DNA of 64,000 nt from Neurospora intermedia (Eukaryota; Ascomycota; Sordariomycetes; Sordariales; Sordariaceae): positions 124,001 to 188,000 of the forward strand of contig BTPP01000013.1 of NCBI GenBank assembly GCA_037102815.1, given 5' to 3'. This document shows positions 34,803-45,349 of this stretch, piece by piece (position 1 is the stretch's first letter; each line of letters begins with the position of its first letter). The translations under genes were made by a program, and so were the position numbers. The notes under the pieces were generated by a model. The model saw only the letters and a list, made by a program, of their open reading frames with translations. It did not search any database and had not been told where the DNA came from.

Positions 34803-35414
34803 CTAGTTCGCACCGAAAACCCCTTCTTCCTCGAGCTTGTCGATTATCCGTTGTTCATCGGCAGCTTCAGCACAAAAGATCTAGTCAGCAACTAATCAAC
34901 TAGTCCATAGACAGTGTCCCCTCAGCCCACACAATAATTTTCTAAGTGGGCAGTAGGCCATCTCTCTATGCAATACCAGAAGATACGCAGGGAACTCACA
35001 ACGTCTCATATCGCCCGCCACTTCGCCCACCGTGAACTCCCTCGACCAAAGCTGCGCCAGATTGGTCAAGTTAATCTTATCCTCATTGATTGAAACGCCC
35101 ATCTTATAGGTACCCTCCTTGGGAAACTTGGCGTTGTGAAAGAGAAAGAACGCGTATGACTCTTCCCCAGGGAGAGCGTGACCGGTGACGGCCAGGCCCT
35201 GGCCCGTTTGGACTGGGCGTACGCTTATGTCTGCCAAAGGCTTATTGGTGTCCGGGTCTCCGAGGCAGAAGAGGGCGTGAAGGTCCTCTGGAAGTAGCGT
35301 AGAAGGTAAGGGCCCGTATCGAACGACGGCGAGGATCTTGATGTTTTGCTTGGTCAGAATGAACTCGGGAGGTTGAACGATAAAGGAAGCTCCGCCGGAG
35401 GTTGAAGTGGACAT
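34803..35414 (-). CDS. Small velvet-like domain protein (tentative)
   Basis: I model two exons, 35,414-35,000 and 34,864-34,803, giving 158 aa. The 135-nt intron runs GTGAGT...CTGAAG with a CTGAC branch. Splicing replaces a low-complexity tail with ADEQRIIDKLEEEGVFGAN and a stop. The core, ESYAFFLFHNAKFPKEGTYK then MGVSIN and WSREFTVGEV, has the order seen in velvet regulators: a YFxFxDL-like strand, an EGxYRLxFxL-like strand, then an FTV strand. Velvet proteins control development and secondary metabolism in fungi. If related, this one is far shorter than VeA/VelB (usually over 300 aa) and lacks the DRRPIDPPP motif. The fold call is my inference from pattern and could be wrong. The gene itself looks real. 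Confidence 0.6.
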
Positions 35415-38400
35415 CTTGGGACGATGATGGGTTGGTGCAATGTGATGCTGATGTGTTGTTGTCTGGTCAGTTGAGTGCTTTAATGATCGCTTGCGTGAAG
35501 TTAATGCGGTGAGACGATTCTACTGAGGTTGGTGTTGGTAGTGTCAAGTCTCTGGATTTCATGTCTTGTTTTATACTTTGACAACCGTGAGAGACATAGG
35601 TGAAGGTGGATAATCTCATCACGCCAACACCAAGTTGGTTCATGGTGACAACAAAGGGAGATGGTGGGAAATTGACATTGGTAGTAGGTGGGTGTAATAC
35701 CTTGCTTGATACTGACGCCAACATGCTTTCTACTCGATCGTTTGGTCCGGGTTGGATCCGATGATAGAGTCCTCTTTGTCTGATGATGATGAGGCTGATA
35801 GGGGTCTAAGTCTGGGCTTGATAGAGGCAGGGCCGAGCGGTTAGGTGAATCCGGTTGGTGACTGGATGCTGAAAGTTCAGACTGACCAAGGAGTGAGTAA
35901 AGCGAGTGTGAGTTCGATGTTCGCGATAGTAAAAGCAGAGCTGTCCGGGGAGATGTCATCGGCCGGGGGGTCTTCATCAGAATATTTGTAAGCTTTGGAA
36001 CTTTTATTCTTCTCAAGCCACTTGAAATAATGGAGACTCAGGCCTTTCTCACCATGTTTGAAGCCGGGACTTGTTCCGTGTAGTATCATAGCAGGCTCAA
36101 GGGATCTCATGCACTGATCTGGTATAGACTGCCTTCTTGACCCACATTAAGGCGACTGAGATATCCGAAAGCACTAGAAGGGATGGAATTTGATCACAGT
36201 TCACCCTACCCAATGTATCGTGTGATCCGGATTCAGGTATGTCTTTCGGATAGCAGGTTTGAGGGTCTCTGTACGCCAGGAATACGTAGCCGATCAGCAG
36301 GACCAGGGGGCCGCCGGCTTTCTTCATCGGAAAAATAATCCAACCGTACCTATCATTGGCCTTTGCGAGCTCCCTGATATGGACTTGTCTCGTTCAAGTT
36401 GGTTCCCCTTGGCGTCATCTTTATCCGGGCTCGGATCGTTAGTCCCCGCGCCTCATAATGAAGTTCAAAGGCTGGCGTCAAGGTCGAATTCCGATCCGCA
36501 TCACCATGGAAAATGTTGGGCCTGATCGTCAGCAGGGGCTCTTTCTGGGGAGTCTCGGACCAAGATCCGGTTGTGTGTTAGCAAGTCTCACCTGTTCGCT
36601 GCTAGACAGAAAGCAACGTGACAGATCGTTTGTGGCGCTCGGTTATGACGCAGGGACCAATAAGGTCCGAAATGAACACTCCAAGTTGGCAGCCCTTTCC
36701 AATGCCACGCCTTTCAAGAGAGGCAGAAGACCATCATGAACCTGCATGTCTTTGACGTTCGAGACGTTTTCGTGGAAGTCTTCCGCCAACAGTATGAAAC
36801 GGGAATGCTGAGACCTGAGGCCATCGCCAACGCCATTTGTTTGGCGCTAGGATTCAGGGAAGAGTTCACTTGCGGTAATCATGACACCTTTCACCCAGCT
36901 CCTTGGCGTTCCGCGATGTAAGGTTTCTGCCCAGTCAGAAAATGTCGCAAGGAGCCGCAGGACATGCAATGCTAAGATACCTGTGATGTCAAGGTCGGAT
37001 CTGCTTGAGATGCGCCCTGCCGGAACTCGCAGCCCTTGCGTTTCATGTCCAGGGTTGGCGAGAACTAATAGTGAGGCGGATAAGGCAGCGTTGTAGTAGA
37101 ATTTTGGGATGTCGTTTACCAGTTGACGGGAATTGCGTTGCGGAATCTGATTCGATGGCCATTGCGATGCACGACTTCTCGATGTCACGAGCTAATCATG
37201 TACGTTCGCGCCACAACACCGGCAATGCAAGCAAGATACCCGATCTTGGTTCCCGAGTTTCGGGATTGGGGGCAAAATCGATCCAGATCCATGGCGCTAA
37301 CACGTCAGATCGCAGTGTGACGCAAGCTTAAAAAGGCCATGTCGGGCTCTCGTTCCAAGTCATTAGAGGAATCAAATTTTGCTCCGATTCTTCGCTTGAC
37401 TTCAGATACTTGTCGAGAGGCTCAGATCGCGAGGTCCGGGAACGAGGGGAACACTGGACATTTAAATCGAGGATTGCCAGACTTTGTTTACTTCATGGAA
37501 ATCGAAGCCAGGGGTTTAATTGCCTTTTAGCACACCCCCTGTCGATTACTCTGAATCCCCCTGTACTGATGTTAGGTACTCCCCTCGATTACTAATCGCT
37601 CGACCGGCCAGAAAGAATTCTGTCGGTGCAGAGAACGTCTAAATAACATGGAAGGGAATGGAAGTTCTCTCACATGCCATCGAATTTGTAGCGGCTAAGA
37701 TATGATGTCTTTCCGATCGTTCGTCACAGTCAGGTGTTACCTGTTCGAATCGTGGTCGCATCATCTCTCACGAAACTGTAGAGACATGTTCAAGGCATAT
37801 TCTCAGGTCCAACCACGGCAATAAAATCTTCCCCAGTCCGACACTCTTCGGAAGGAGGACATCCATGTTCCTGACTCTCGGCCACTGTGGCTATGTTTCG
37901 AGCTCGTTATCCTTCTGAAGGCCGCTTCCACAGGACGATCAACTTGAGAATTAAAAGTCTCCATCAACCTGTCCCAGGCCGTCAACACCCATACCCACCT
38001 TTGGTAAACCCATGTCTGGTTCAGCTGGCCAACGCTAGGGAGGCCGGGACCGCTTGGTTCCGTGGATATATGGGAAAATATCACACAGAAAAAGAAAAGA
38101 AGAAGGGCCTAGCAATACCCTGTGCTAACTTCCATCGGCATGTAAATGAAGGAAATAAAGGCCGGGAACCCCATAGCAACAATGCCATCATTTGGAAGCT
38201 TGCCTAATGGGATTCTGGTCGTGTGAGACATGGAATTCCATGTGGTGATGGAGTTGGACCCCGAAAGGTGTGCCACTTGGCCTGGCCCGTATCCGAAAGT
38301 CCGGATCGTCGGTCTCCATTACTGTAGATCTATGTCTCGGTCGGTTGACACGTCAAGCCGACATGGCGTGGTCTCCTGCTCCGCGGAGTCGAGTTTCGGT

Positions 38401-39110
38401 CATGTGAGTAGCATGTCGTTGAGGGTGCTCGTCGTGTGGCACGTCGCGCGGTCGTCAGGTGGTGAGGTTGTGGTACTATTTGCGGACTAGCAGTTAGTTG
38501 AAAGCGACATTTCATGGCAGATCCAATTGTTTGGTACTTAGCAGCGTGAAGAAGTGATGATACATGCTGTGGTTGTCGGCGATGGACAAAGTGGCTGGCG
38601 CGGAAGAGTGTGTCGTGGAGAGACACAATGTTGTAGGGATATAATTTCAGTCAAGTGGAAGAGCAACCTCGGCAACCGCGTACGGTCGGGGGAGAGGAAA
38701 ATAGGCAAAAACGAAGCTGTTGACGTGCCAGATTGAGGTGGACGGGATGGACGTGGGTGGTTCAGACTCTGTAGAGGTACTTAACTGAAGTACCCCGCCA
38801 GCGAAGACAAAGGCGGGCATGACGTGCTGCACGAGAAGATGCAATTGAAGGGCAAGAACGCTCATCGAGAAGCACGGCAGGAGCAGTGAGACCCCTCAGT
38901 TGCAGAGAGATACATCATAAGCAGAAGGTAGGTACGTCCCGTCCAGCCTGGGCACGTACCTCTAGGCATCTCCCCACTGAGTAGAGCTGCGGTGGTTGAT
39001 AAGTCGAAACATCGGACCGGATTCCCAACAATTCAGTGGGCTTGTGGTCAAGCGGCGTGATGCGTCGCTAAATCCCAGCATCGGGGCTGTTAGTCAACCT
39101 AAAAAAATGG
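35415..39110. other. Long gene-poor interval
   Basis: About 3.7 kb of normal-composition DNA. Its first part should be the promoter of the gene at 34,803. Frames such as 35,501-36,016 (-), 36,736-36,921 (+) and 37,887-38,207 (+) lack motifs, and none has convincing intron or start support. I see no repeat or RNA gene. Confidence 0.45.
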
Positions 39111-39114
39111 CATT

Positions 39115-39267
39115 TGCAACTCGGTTTTCTGCGTTGCTCACGGTTGGTAGGTAGAGTAGAAGGGAGTGGATTGGTTGATCAGGCTAACTAACGGTTCGTC
39201 ACCGTGACCACTGGTTAAATACTGCAGCAAAGCCTACCAAAATCCTCAAGCCCCATCGTACCTTCCA
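39115..39267 (-). repeat. 3' terminal repeat of the TRIM-like element (153 bp)
   Basis: Identical to 39,866-40,018. In minus orientation it contains GTATTTAACC, a possible TATA-like box, and is preceded by the purine-rich tract. Confidence 0.8.
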
Positions 39268-39865
39268 CAACGCCTTCTCCCCTCCCAAGGCCGATACCAC
39301 GCGGCCAAAATCCATCATCATCTCCAATCCCAAATTATTATTATTATCGATATCCTCCCAATTATCTCCCAAATTCTAATAATATAAACAACCTCAAAGA
39401 TAGCCCACCCCAACCCCATACAATGGTATAGAGTCCAGCCCACCATCTTGGTGCCGTTCAGCCCTCAAAGCAACTTCCATCCCTACTATGTATTTTCGAA
39501 GTATATCTTTGTAGGTCTCGACTCAAAGCGTCGGTTCTCGTTCTCGTTCTCAATGAAGATGGTTTCGTGAGGATTTTCGATGATAAATGGGTTTGGAATT
39601 TGGATGTTCTGATAGTCTTCGACGGTGGTTCTCTTTGGAAGATAGAAAAGGATTGGAAAGGATCGGAGAGGATCGGAAAGGATTGGAAGGCTTCTTATTG
39701 TCGAGGTAAACGGAAAGGTAGCTTTCTCCAAGGATAGGAGGCATTTCGCCGTCGAGATGGAAAGGCGGGCGATGGAATAATTAATGAGAATTGAATTGGT
39801 GATATTCCGAAATTGATGCCAACGAACCACCACATCTTCTCCCCCCCCCTGGGTAGGATCGCCAA

Positions 39866-40018
39866 TGCAACTCGGTTTTCTGCGTTGCTCACGGTTGGTA
39901 GGTAGAGTAGAAGGGAGTGGATTGGTTGATCAGGCTAACTAACGGTTCGTCACCGTGACCACTGGTTAAATACTGCAGCAAAGCCTACCAAAATCCTCAA
40001 GCCCCATCGTACCTTCCA
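39866..40018 (-). repeat. 5' terminal repeat of the TRIM-like element (153 bp)
   Basis: Identical to 39,115-39,267. In minus orientation it is followed after one base by the TGG-initial primer-binding-like site at about 39,849-39,864. Confidence 0.8.
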
Positions 40019-40022
40019 CATT

Positions 40023-40880
40023 CCTCTCGAAAGCCCGGGGGCAGCTGTCCCCTGGCCTAAACGTATCTGGGGGTTTTCTGACAGCTAGTGTTGACAGCTG
40101 GCGTCTTCCGGCTACGCAAATAAGGCTCTACTACTCCTTTCCAGTTGTCCTCACGTCCTGTGTTCGATTCACACCCACTCTTCTTTTTTGTTTTTGCACT
40201 TGAGATGATGGGTTGCTTCATCCGTCCTCCTGGCCACATCTTGAGCGAACCGACGAGAAGGGGAGCTATTCATATGAAGCGGATCTATATAGTCAAATGG
40301 GGAAGTAAGTGACGTGACAATGGGACGACAATGACTGTGATTTCTAGTATCACGTCCTTGTCAGATCCTCGTCTCGTCACCAAAATAAGTCATCACTCGC
40401 GATTTCTATTATCTGCTGATTTGAATTACGACAAATATCGTTCCTTCCCTAGAGTAACATCCAAGCAACATAGGCAGCAAGGTTACAAAACCACCAAACA
40501 GGTACCTAGGTACTTCCAATCCCTTCAAATTACTGGATCCGTCCCCTCCCTAGTCCAATGTCTTTCTTTCTCTCTTTCCCAGTTTCCCGTCCTCCTTTGG
40601 GCCGTCAGGCACCCACTGCAGCTTCAGCCCTTCACCGCAATCCGTTTTATTGACATGCCTCTCCGCTTTGAAAAGCAACTAAATACCCTCGAATATCCAC
40701 CGGATCAAGTTTCCCATATGCTCCCCACGCTCCCAATTTCATTCCGCCCGGGAAGTAGGCATCCAGATCTAACTTCTTCCTCTGACAACAGTCCCGTCTT
40801 GCCCTGCTTAGGTTCCATGACAGCACCAACCAATTCCATTTCCCACATCCCAGAAAGTGCCTCAATCTCGATTCCTCCAT
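40023..40880. other. Intergenic, downstream of the MKVE-repeat gene
   Basis: This stretch holds the putative 3' UTR of the gene at 40,881-43,598. A plus-strand frame (40,331-40,900) overlaps that gene's end and has no motif support. Confidence 0.45.
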
Positions 40881-43598
40881 TTATCTTCCTGCTTCCTTGA
40901 GGCAACCCAAACACCCGCAGTATTTCGGGTGTACCAGCCATCCTGTCTCTTTTTCCGCCTCGACCCCCAAGCGCTGGAGAATGTCCTCCCATAACTCGGA
41001 CTGAGCACTCGGGCTGTACTCAACATTCATAGAGTCGACAGAAACGCTGGATAATTGATCGCTTGGGCTGTATTCCACCTTCATGGAGTCGATTGAAGCG
41101 CTGGACAGCTGTTCACTTGGACTGTACTCGACCTTCATGGAGTCGACAGAAGTCACGGACACACCGCTGGCAACAGACAAGCCTGGAGTAGTACCACATC
41201 CCCAGCCACGAGAAGCTTCCGAGGAAGGGTTCATCGTAGTCGGCTGATCAATCGATTCAACCTCAACGACCATGGAACTGATCGAAGTATTGGAGATTGT
41301 GCTACCACATCCCCCATGGTCGATATCACTTGAGCCGGGTTCGACCTTCATCGAGTCGACAGTTGTGGTGGATCGGTCGCTCGGGTTGTACTCGACCTTC
41401 ATGGAGTTGACCGAATGGTTGGTCAATGTACTCGCATTCGTGAGGGCCGGAGTACTATCACATTCACCGGCGAGAGAACTGCTGTTGATCAACGTGTCGT
41501 TCACACACATTTCCCTCAAAGGCCTGTGAGGTTCCCGAGAGCTGGGATGCTCTTTCCATGCTGACGATGGAGAGTTCGTCAATGGAAAAGTATCGGCACG
41601 TAGCTCCTTCGTGTCTTTACTGGATAAGCGATGGCGAAGGGGTTGGGGCATGGGAGAAGCCGGTCGAGGAGCGGGCTTGGGACTTGTCGCCTTTGGCAGC
41701 TTCTCTTCTTTTGGCAAGGCTTGGGGTGTGGCCTTCGTGTTGCTGTTATGTTGGACACGGGCAGTTTCCTCGCTATTCGATTTGGTTGGATTGATTCGAG
41801 AATCTGAAGGCTGCTCATGCTTGGTTGCTGGCTGTGTGCTTGGGAAATCTTTCTTGAGAGGCTTGGGAGTTGGTAGGTTCTTCATGCCTTCTCTCCCCCC
41901 TTGGCCAACACTGATACTGGTTTCCTTCTCTTTCTCTGACCCCCGCTTCGGCTCTGGTTTCAAAAGCTTTTCTTCGAACCTGGGTACTGTTGCTGACACG
42001 TTCTTCTCTGTTTTTGCCTGCTGCGCAACGTTGTTGTTGTTCGACGGTTCGCTCGGGCGCTCAAGACAGGGCTTTGAGCTTGCATTTGGGACACCGTCAA
42101 CTGATAGCGCGGATGCCACTTTGGGTTGAGACTGCAACGAGCGCTTGGGACTTCCTGATGCTGCAGATTGAGGGCCTTTGTGAGGACGATACTCAGACCC
42201 GTCAATCTCATAGACTTGGTGGACGTGTGGCGGTCGAAATACACATTGTGGAAGTGACTGTGTTTCTGCCGCTTTCTTCGCGGTCGTTTGGGCTTCTTTC
42301 GTTGCAGGGGCAGTCTTCTGTTTCTTCGAGGGAGACAGAGAGACCGCTCGTTGGACCTTGTCATTCCTTGTCTTCATTTCTTGGGACTGAGATTCGAAAA
42401 GCTTGATGAGATCTGAGACGCCTCGTGATCCATATACCTTGGGCTTGTCGTCTATCTTGTCGTTATTTCCATGGACTCCCTCGTGACGATGGCTGGCGCC
42501 CAAGTGTAGACCACGGTGGCGGGTGTTGTGAGATATTTCCCTAGGGCTGGAAATTTGGCTCGGATCTGGTCGAGAGATCATGCGAACTCTCACCCCCGTC
42601 TCGCTTTTTCCGCGTTCATACTCTATCAGCGTTTTTCCTTCAGCGTCTTCAATCTCCACCATGACTTTTTTCTTACCGCTCTCCTGTTTCTTCTCTTCTT
42701 TCTTCACCTTCTCGAGGTCATCCTCAGATTTCTTTTCCTCGAGCCACTTCCTTACTTCGCGCCTTCTCTCTCTCCTGGCCTTTCTCTCCTCTTCGAATAT
42801 CTCCGCCTCCAGTCTTTTCTCCTTCTCAATATCCTTCTCTTTGACTCTTTCTTTCTCGAGCCTCTCCTGCTTCAGCCTCTCTTGTCGAAGCTTCTCCTTT
42901 CTGATGGTATCCTTCTCGCACTTCTTCTCGTTCTCCGTTCTCTTGGTTTCAGCTTTGTGCTCAACCTCGGCATTCTTTCGCGCACTATCCCCTTCCTCCG
43001 CCCACTCCAACGTCCTTCGTCTTATCTCCTTGACTTTCTCCAACCTCGAAGCAGAGCCACCGTCGCCCATCTCCATGCCAATGACTTTCGTCACTTGCAG
43101 AAGCATGACCAGCTCTTGTCGTTCGAGCCCAGTACCTGCTGTCTTCGACTCTTGATCGCGGAAGACATACTCCGCCGGCACCCTCCCCGCTTGAACGGGC
43201 AGACTCCACCGCAGCCTGTTCTTGTATCTCTAATACGCTAGAACAACGTTGGTGGATCTGGACGCATCTTGTTGAATGCCGTTTCTGGAGACTTTGGCGG
43301 CGGCATACTCGTCGTAATATTCACGACACTTGGCACAGAAGCCGTACACGACCTCGTGCAGGAGGGTCAACGGTGGGCGGCATGTTGAGCGGGATGGGCA
43401 AGTTTCGGTGGCGACAGGTTTGAGAGATTTGAGACACCAGGTCAGGAAGACGTCTCTGACTTTGCTTCCTGTGTCGATGGTAGGAGGCCGTGGCTGAAGG
43501 GGTGCTTTCTTAGGCGTGGAAGCGGCGACGTCGCAGGGGATTTCGCGCTTGGTTACATGGCCGCATACGGAGTGCAGGTGGTGGAGTTGGTGGCACAT
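40881..43598 (-). CDS. Hypothetical coiled-coil protein with C-terminal MKVE repeat; gene model uncertain
   Basis: I do not recognise the whole protein. The N-terminus MCHQLHHLHSVCGHVTKRE is of a Cys/His type (CxnCGH) common in Pezizomycotina. A highly charged Lys/Glu/Arg coiled coil follows over about 170 residues, then a long disordered Ser/Pro part. Near the end come six related units of the form DSMKVEYSPSDQ, four with MKVE. The C-terminus has CGCLGC. The two open stretches share a frame but are parted by a TAG at 43,230-43,232. An intron at 43,216-43,308 (93 nt, GTATGC...AACAG) removes it and gives 874 aa, but its branch site is weak. The alternatives are another intron, such as a 63-nt one with a poor GTCTCC donor, or a real stop. 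The sequence just after the TAG (YKNRLRWSLPV) still looks coding. The start at 43,598 is the first ATG in frame. Confidence 0.65.
41015..41450 (-). repeat. Coding repeat: MKVE units in the C-terminal region
   Basis: The DNA unit around TCGACCTTCATGGAGTCGAC (plus strand) recurs with variation about six times. Three units sit close together at 41,015-41,155, and three older, spaced ones lie at 41,260-41,410. Four keep M-K-V-E; one has N and one V in place of K. Confidence 0.85.
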
Positions 43599-45349
43599 TG
43601 TGCTGGTGCGTTGATGATGGGTGCTATTTGTAGGCAAGGTGGGTGATAGTCTGATAGGTTAGCGCACGATTTGAGATAGTTTCAAAGAGAGTACCTCTGT
43701 TGCTTACCGGAAGCTGTGGGTTTAGTGGTATTGTTACCATTTAGATAGGTACCTCTAGGTATAGTCTTGTGCTAGTTGGTTACGATCAAATGTTGTGGTT
43801 TGATGTGTCAAATTTGGCTTTGCGGTGGTGATGATGTTGGAAGATGAAAACAATTTCATGTCTGGCAGAAAGTAGCCCGCGGGATATACCACATCAACAG
43901 TCGCCTGTTTGTGGATCCTGGTTGTTGTGTTGATTCCATGGTTGCTGATATCCAGGTTGGTATTATTGCTCGTCTATACTATGAACAACTATGCTGTTCG
44001 TGGTGTTGTGCTTATATGTAGGCAGCCTGGTTCCAGAGTAGCATGTTGTTCAGGTGACAGGCTCTTGTTTTGAAAAACTTCTGAACAGTGAGACTGGAAC
44101 ACTGGTCGGGCTAATCGTTGCCATGGATAGGGCCCAAAGTTCGAAGGATTTTGATGAAGAATACATACTCTGTCATTCTATATACTGTAGCAAAACAAGG
44201 ACAGAATTCGATTCTTCGCTCATATAATGTAGGTGCCCAGCGGAACAAGAGACACCGCGGCGAGGCCAAGGACATGTTTCTCTGTGGCTCATCTCGACGT
44301 TGCAAGTTGTTGAGAACCTACAACTGCAACGTAGAGGTAGTTAACGAAGATTTTCAAGGGAGGTTATAAGATGAGCTGATATATCAAGGGCAAATAGTGG
44401 TATGAAACTGTGGCCCCCAAACACGGGGCAACTGCGTTGCCAAGGCGGCACCGACCCGCGCGGTCTTGGCATCGGTCTTCTTCCGGGTTTCCCTTCTAAC
44501 GGTCATGCCTTTGCCTGTTTCCTCTTCGGCAACAAATTAATTTTGGATGCCGAAAACGCACAATGAATTATTTGCGAAGAATAAAACCAGTCATGTTATC
44601 AAGGGTGCCTTATTCCGACGAGATGGTTCACGAAAATACAAGGGACCGGACCAGTCGTGTTTTCAGTCCCGCGAAAGGCGGGTGGTTTTTCTGGCTTATT
44701 TTGTTTCTGATATAGCGATCCGCTGATGAAAGTTTTCAGTTGGACCAAGGGTCATGATACAAGAAAGCAATTGTGGTGAATCTAAAATTCGTAACATTCT
44801 TGAGAAATTCCTGTGCCATCAGCCGTAGCCGCCAGGGCTCTGGCGACTGGATATATTAACTATTTGTCGCTGTGTGTCCCGCTCTATCGTGGAAATCCAA
44901 ATCCACCGAACTATCAAAAGACAAAAAGCATGGGAAGCGGGGACCATCCAATCAGTTGTATGTTCTGAAACCACTATCCAAAACAACGTCAAATGTATGA
45001 GAGCAAGCCTTGTGCCGCCAGCGGCATCAGGAAGTGAATTGCCGTCCCAAAATCACAGTTTGACAAGATTGTCCGAAGGATAGAAAGTCCAGCAACCAAA
45101 CCCTGCAAGGTATTGATCGTCGAAGAAGAAGTTGTGTGTCTTAAACTGCAAAACAAGAGGAATCATTCATCAAAATCGTGAGTTCTGCCTGGACTTCGCA
45201 TGTGCCGCCATTTTCCGTCTGGTGCTCCCATCTCATATAGCTTCTGAGTTACTTCTCTCTCTACCATCCATTCCATTCCCTTACTCTCAACCTAGCCTTC
45301 GTCGACGCTCGATGACTCGCAGTACCAATGAGCGAATCACCAAATTCCA
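43599..45349. other. Intergenic between the MKVE-repeat and membrane-protein genes
   Basis: This stretch presumably carries the promoter of the gene ending at 43,598 and the 3' UTR of the gene at 45,350. Short frames (44,118-44,369, 44,874-45,083, both +) have no recognisable content. I see no RNA gene. Confidence 0.45.

Larger units (their letters stand above)
39115..40018 (-). mobile_element. Compact terminal-repeat (TRIM-like) LTR element, looks whole
   Basis: Two direct repeats, 39,115-39,267 and 39,866-40,018, are identical by eye over 153 bp (identity runs 155 bp, including 2 bp by chance). They bound a 598-bp interior. The 4-bp flanks CATT (39,111-39,114 and 40,019-40,022) match as a target duplication. 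Read on the minus strand, the repeats begin TGGAAGG and end TTGCA. One base after the first repeat comes TGGCGATCCTACCCAG, placed and shaped like a tRNA primer-binding site. Just before the second repeat lies the purine tract GGGAGGGGAGAAGG. No gag or pol is present, so it would need proteins in trans. Identical ends point to a young insertion. A 115-codon open stretch (39,486-39,833, -) has no recognised domain. Confidence 0.72.

Noticed and set aside
39040-39105. A-box-like GTGGTCAAGCGG near the TRIM-like element
   Set aside because: No B-box and no cloverleaf pairing could be found.
40150-40195. Possible tRNA 3' end (TGTGTTCGATTCACAC followed by a T-run)
   Set aside because: No matching acceptor or D-arm lies upstream at tRNA distance.
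40331-40900. Plus-strand frame of 189 codons
   Set aside because: It overlaps the end of the gene on the other strand, and its composition is that of random C/T-rich DNA with no motif.
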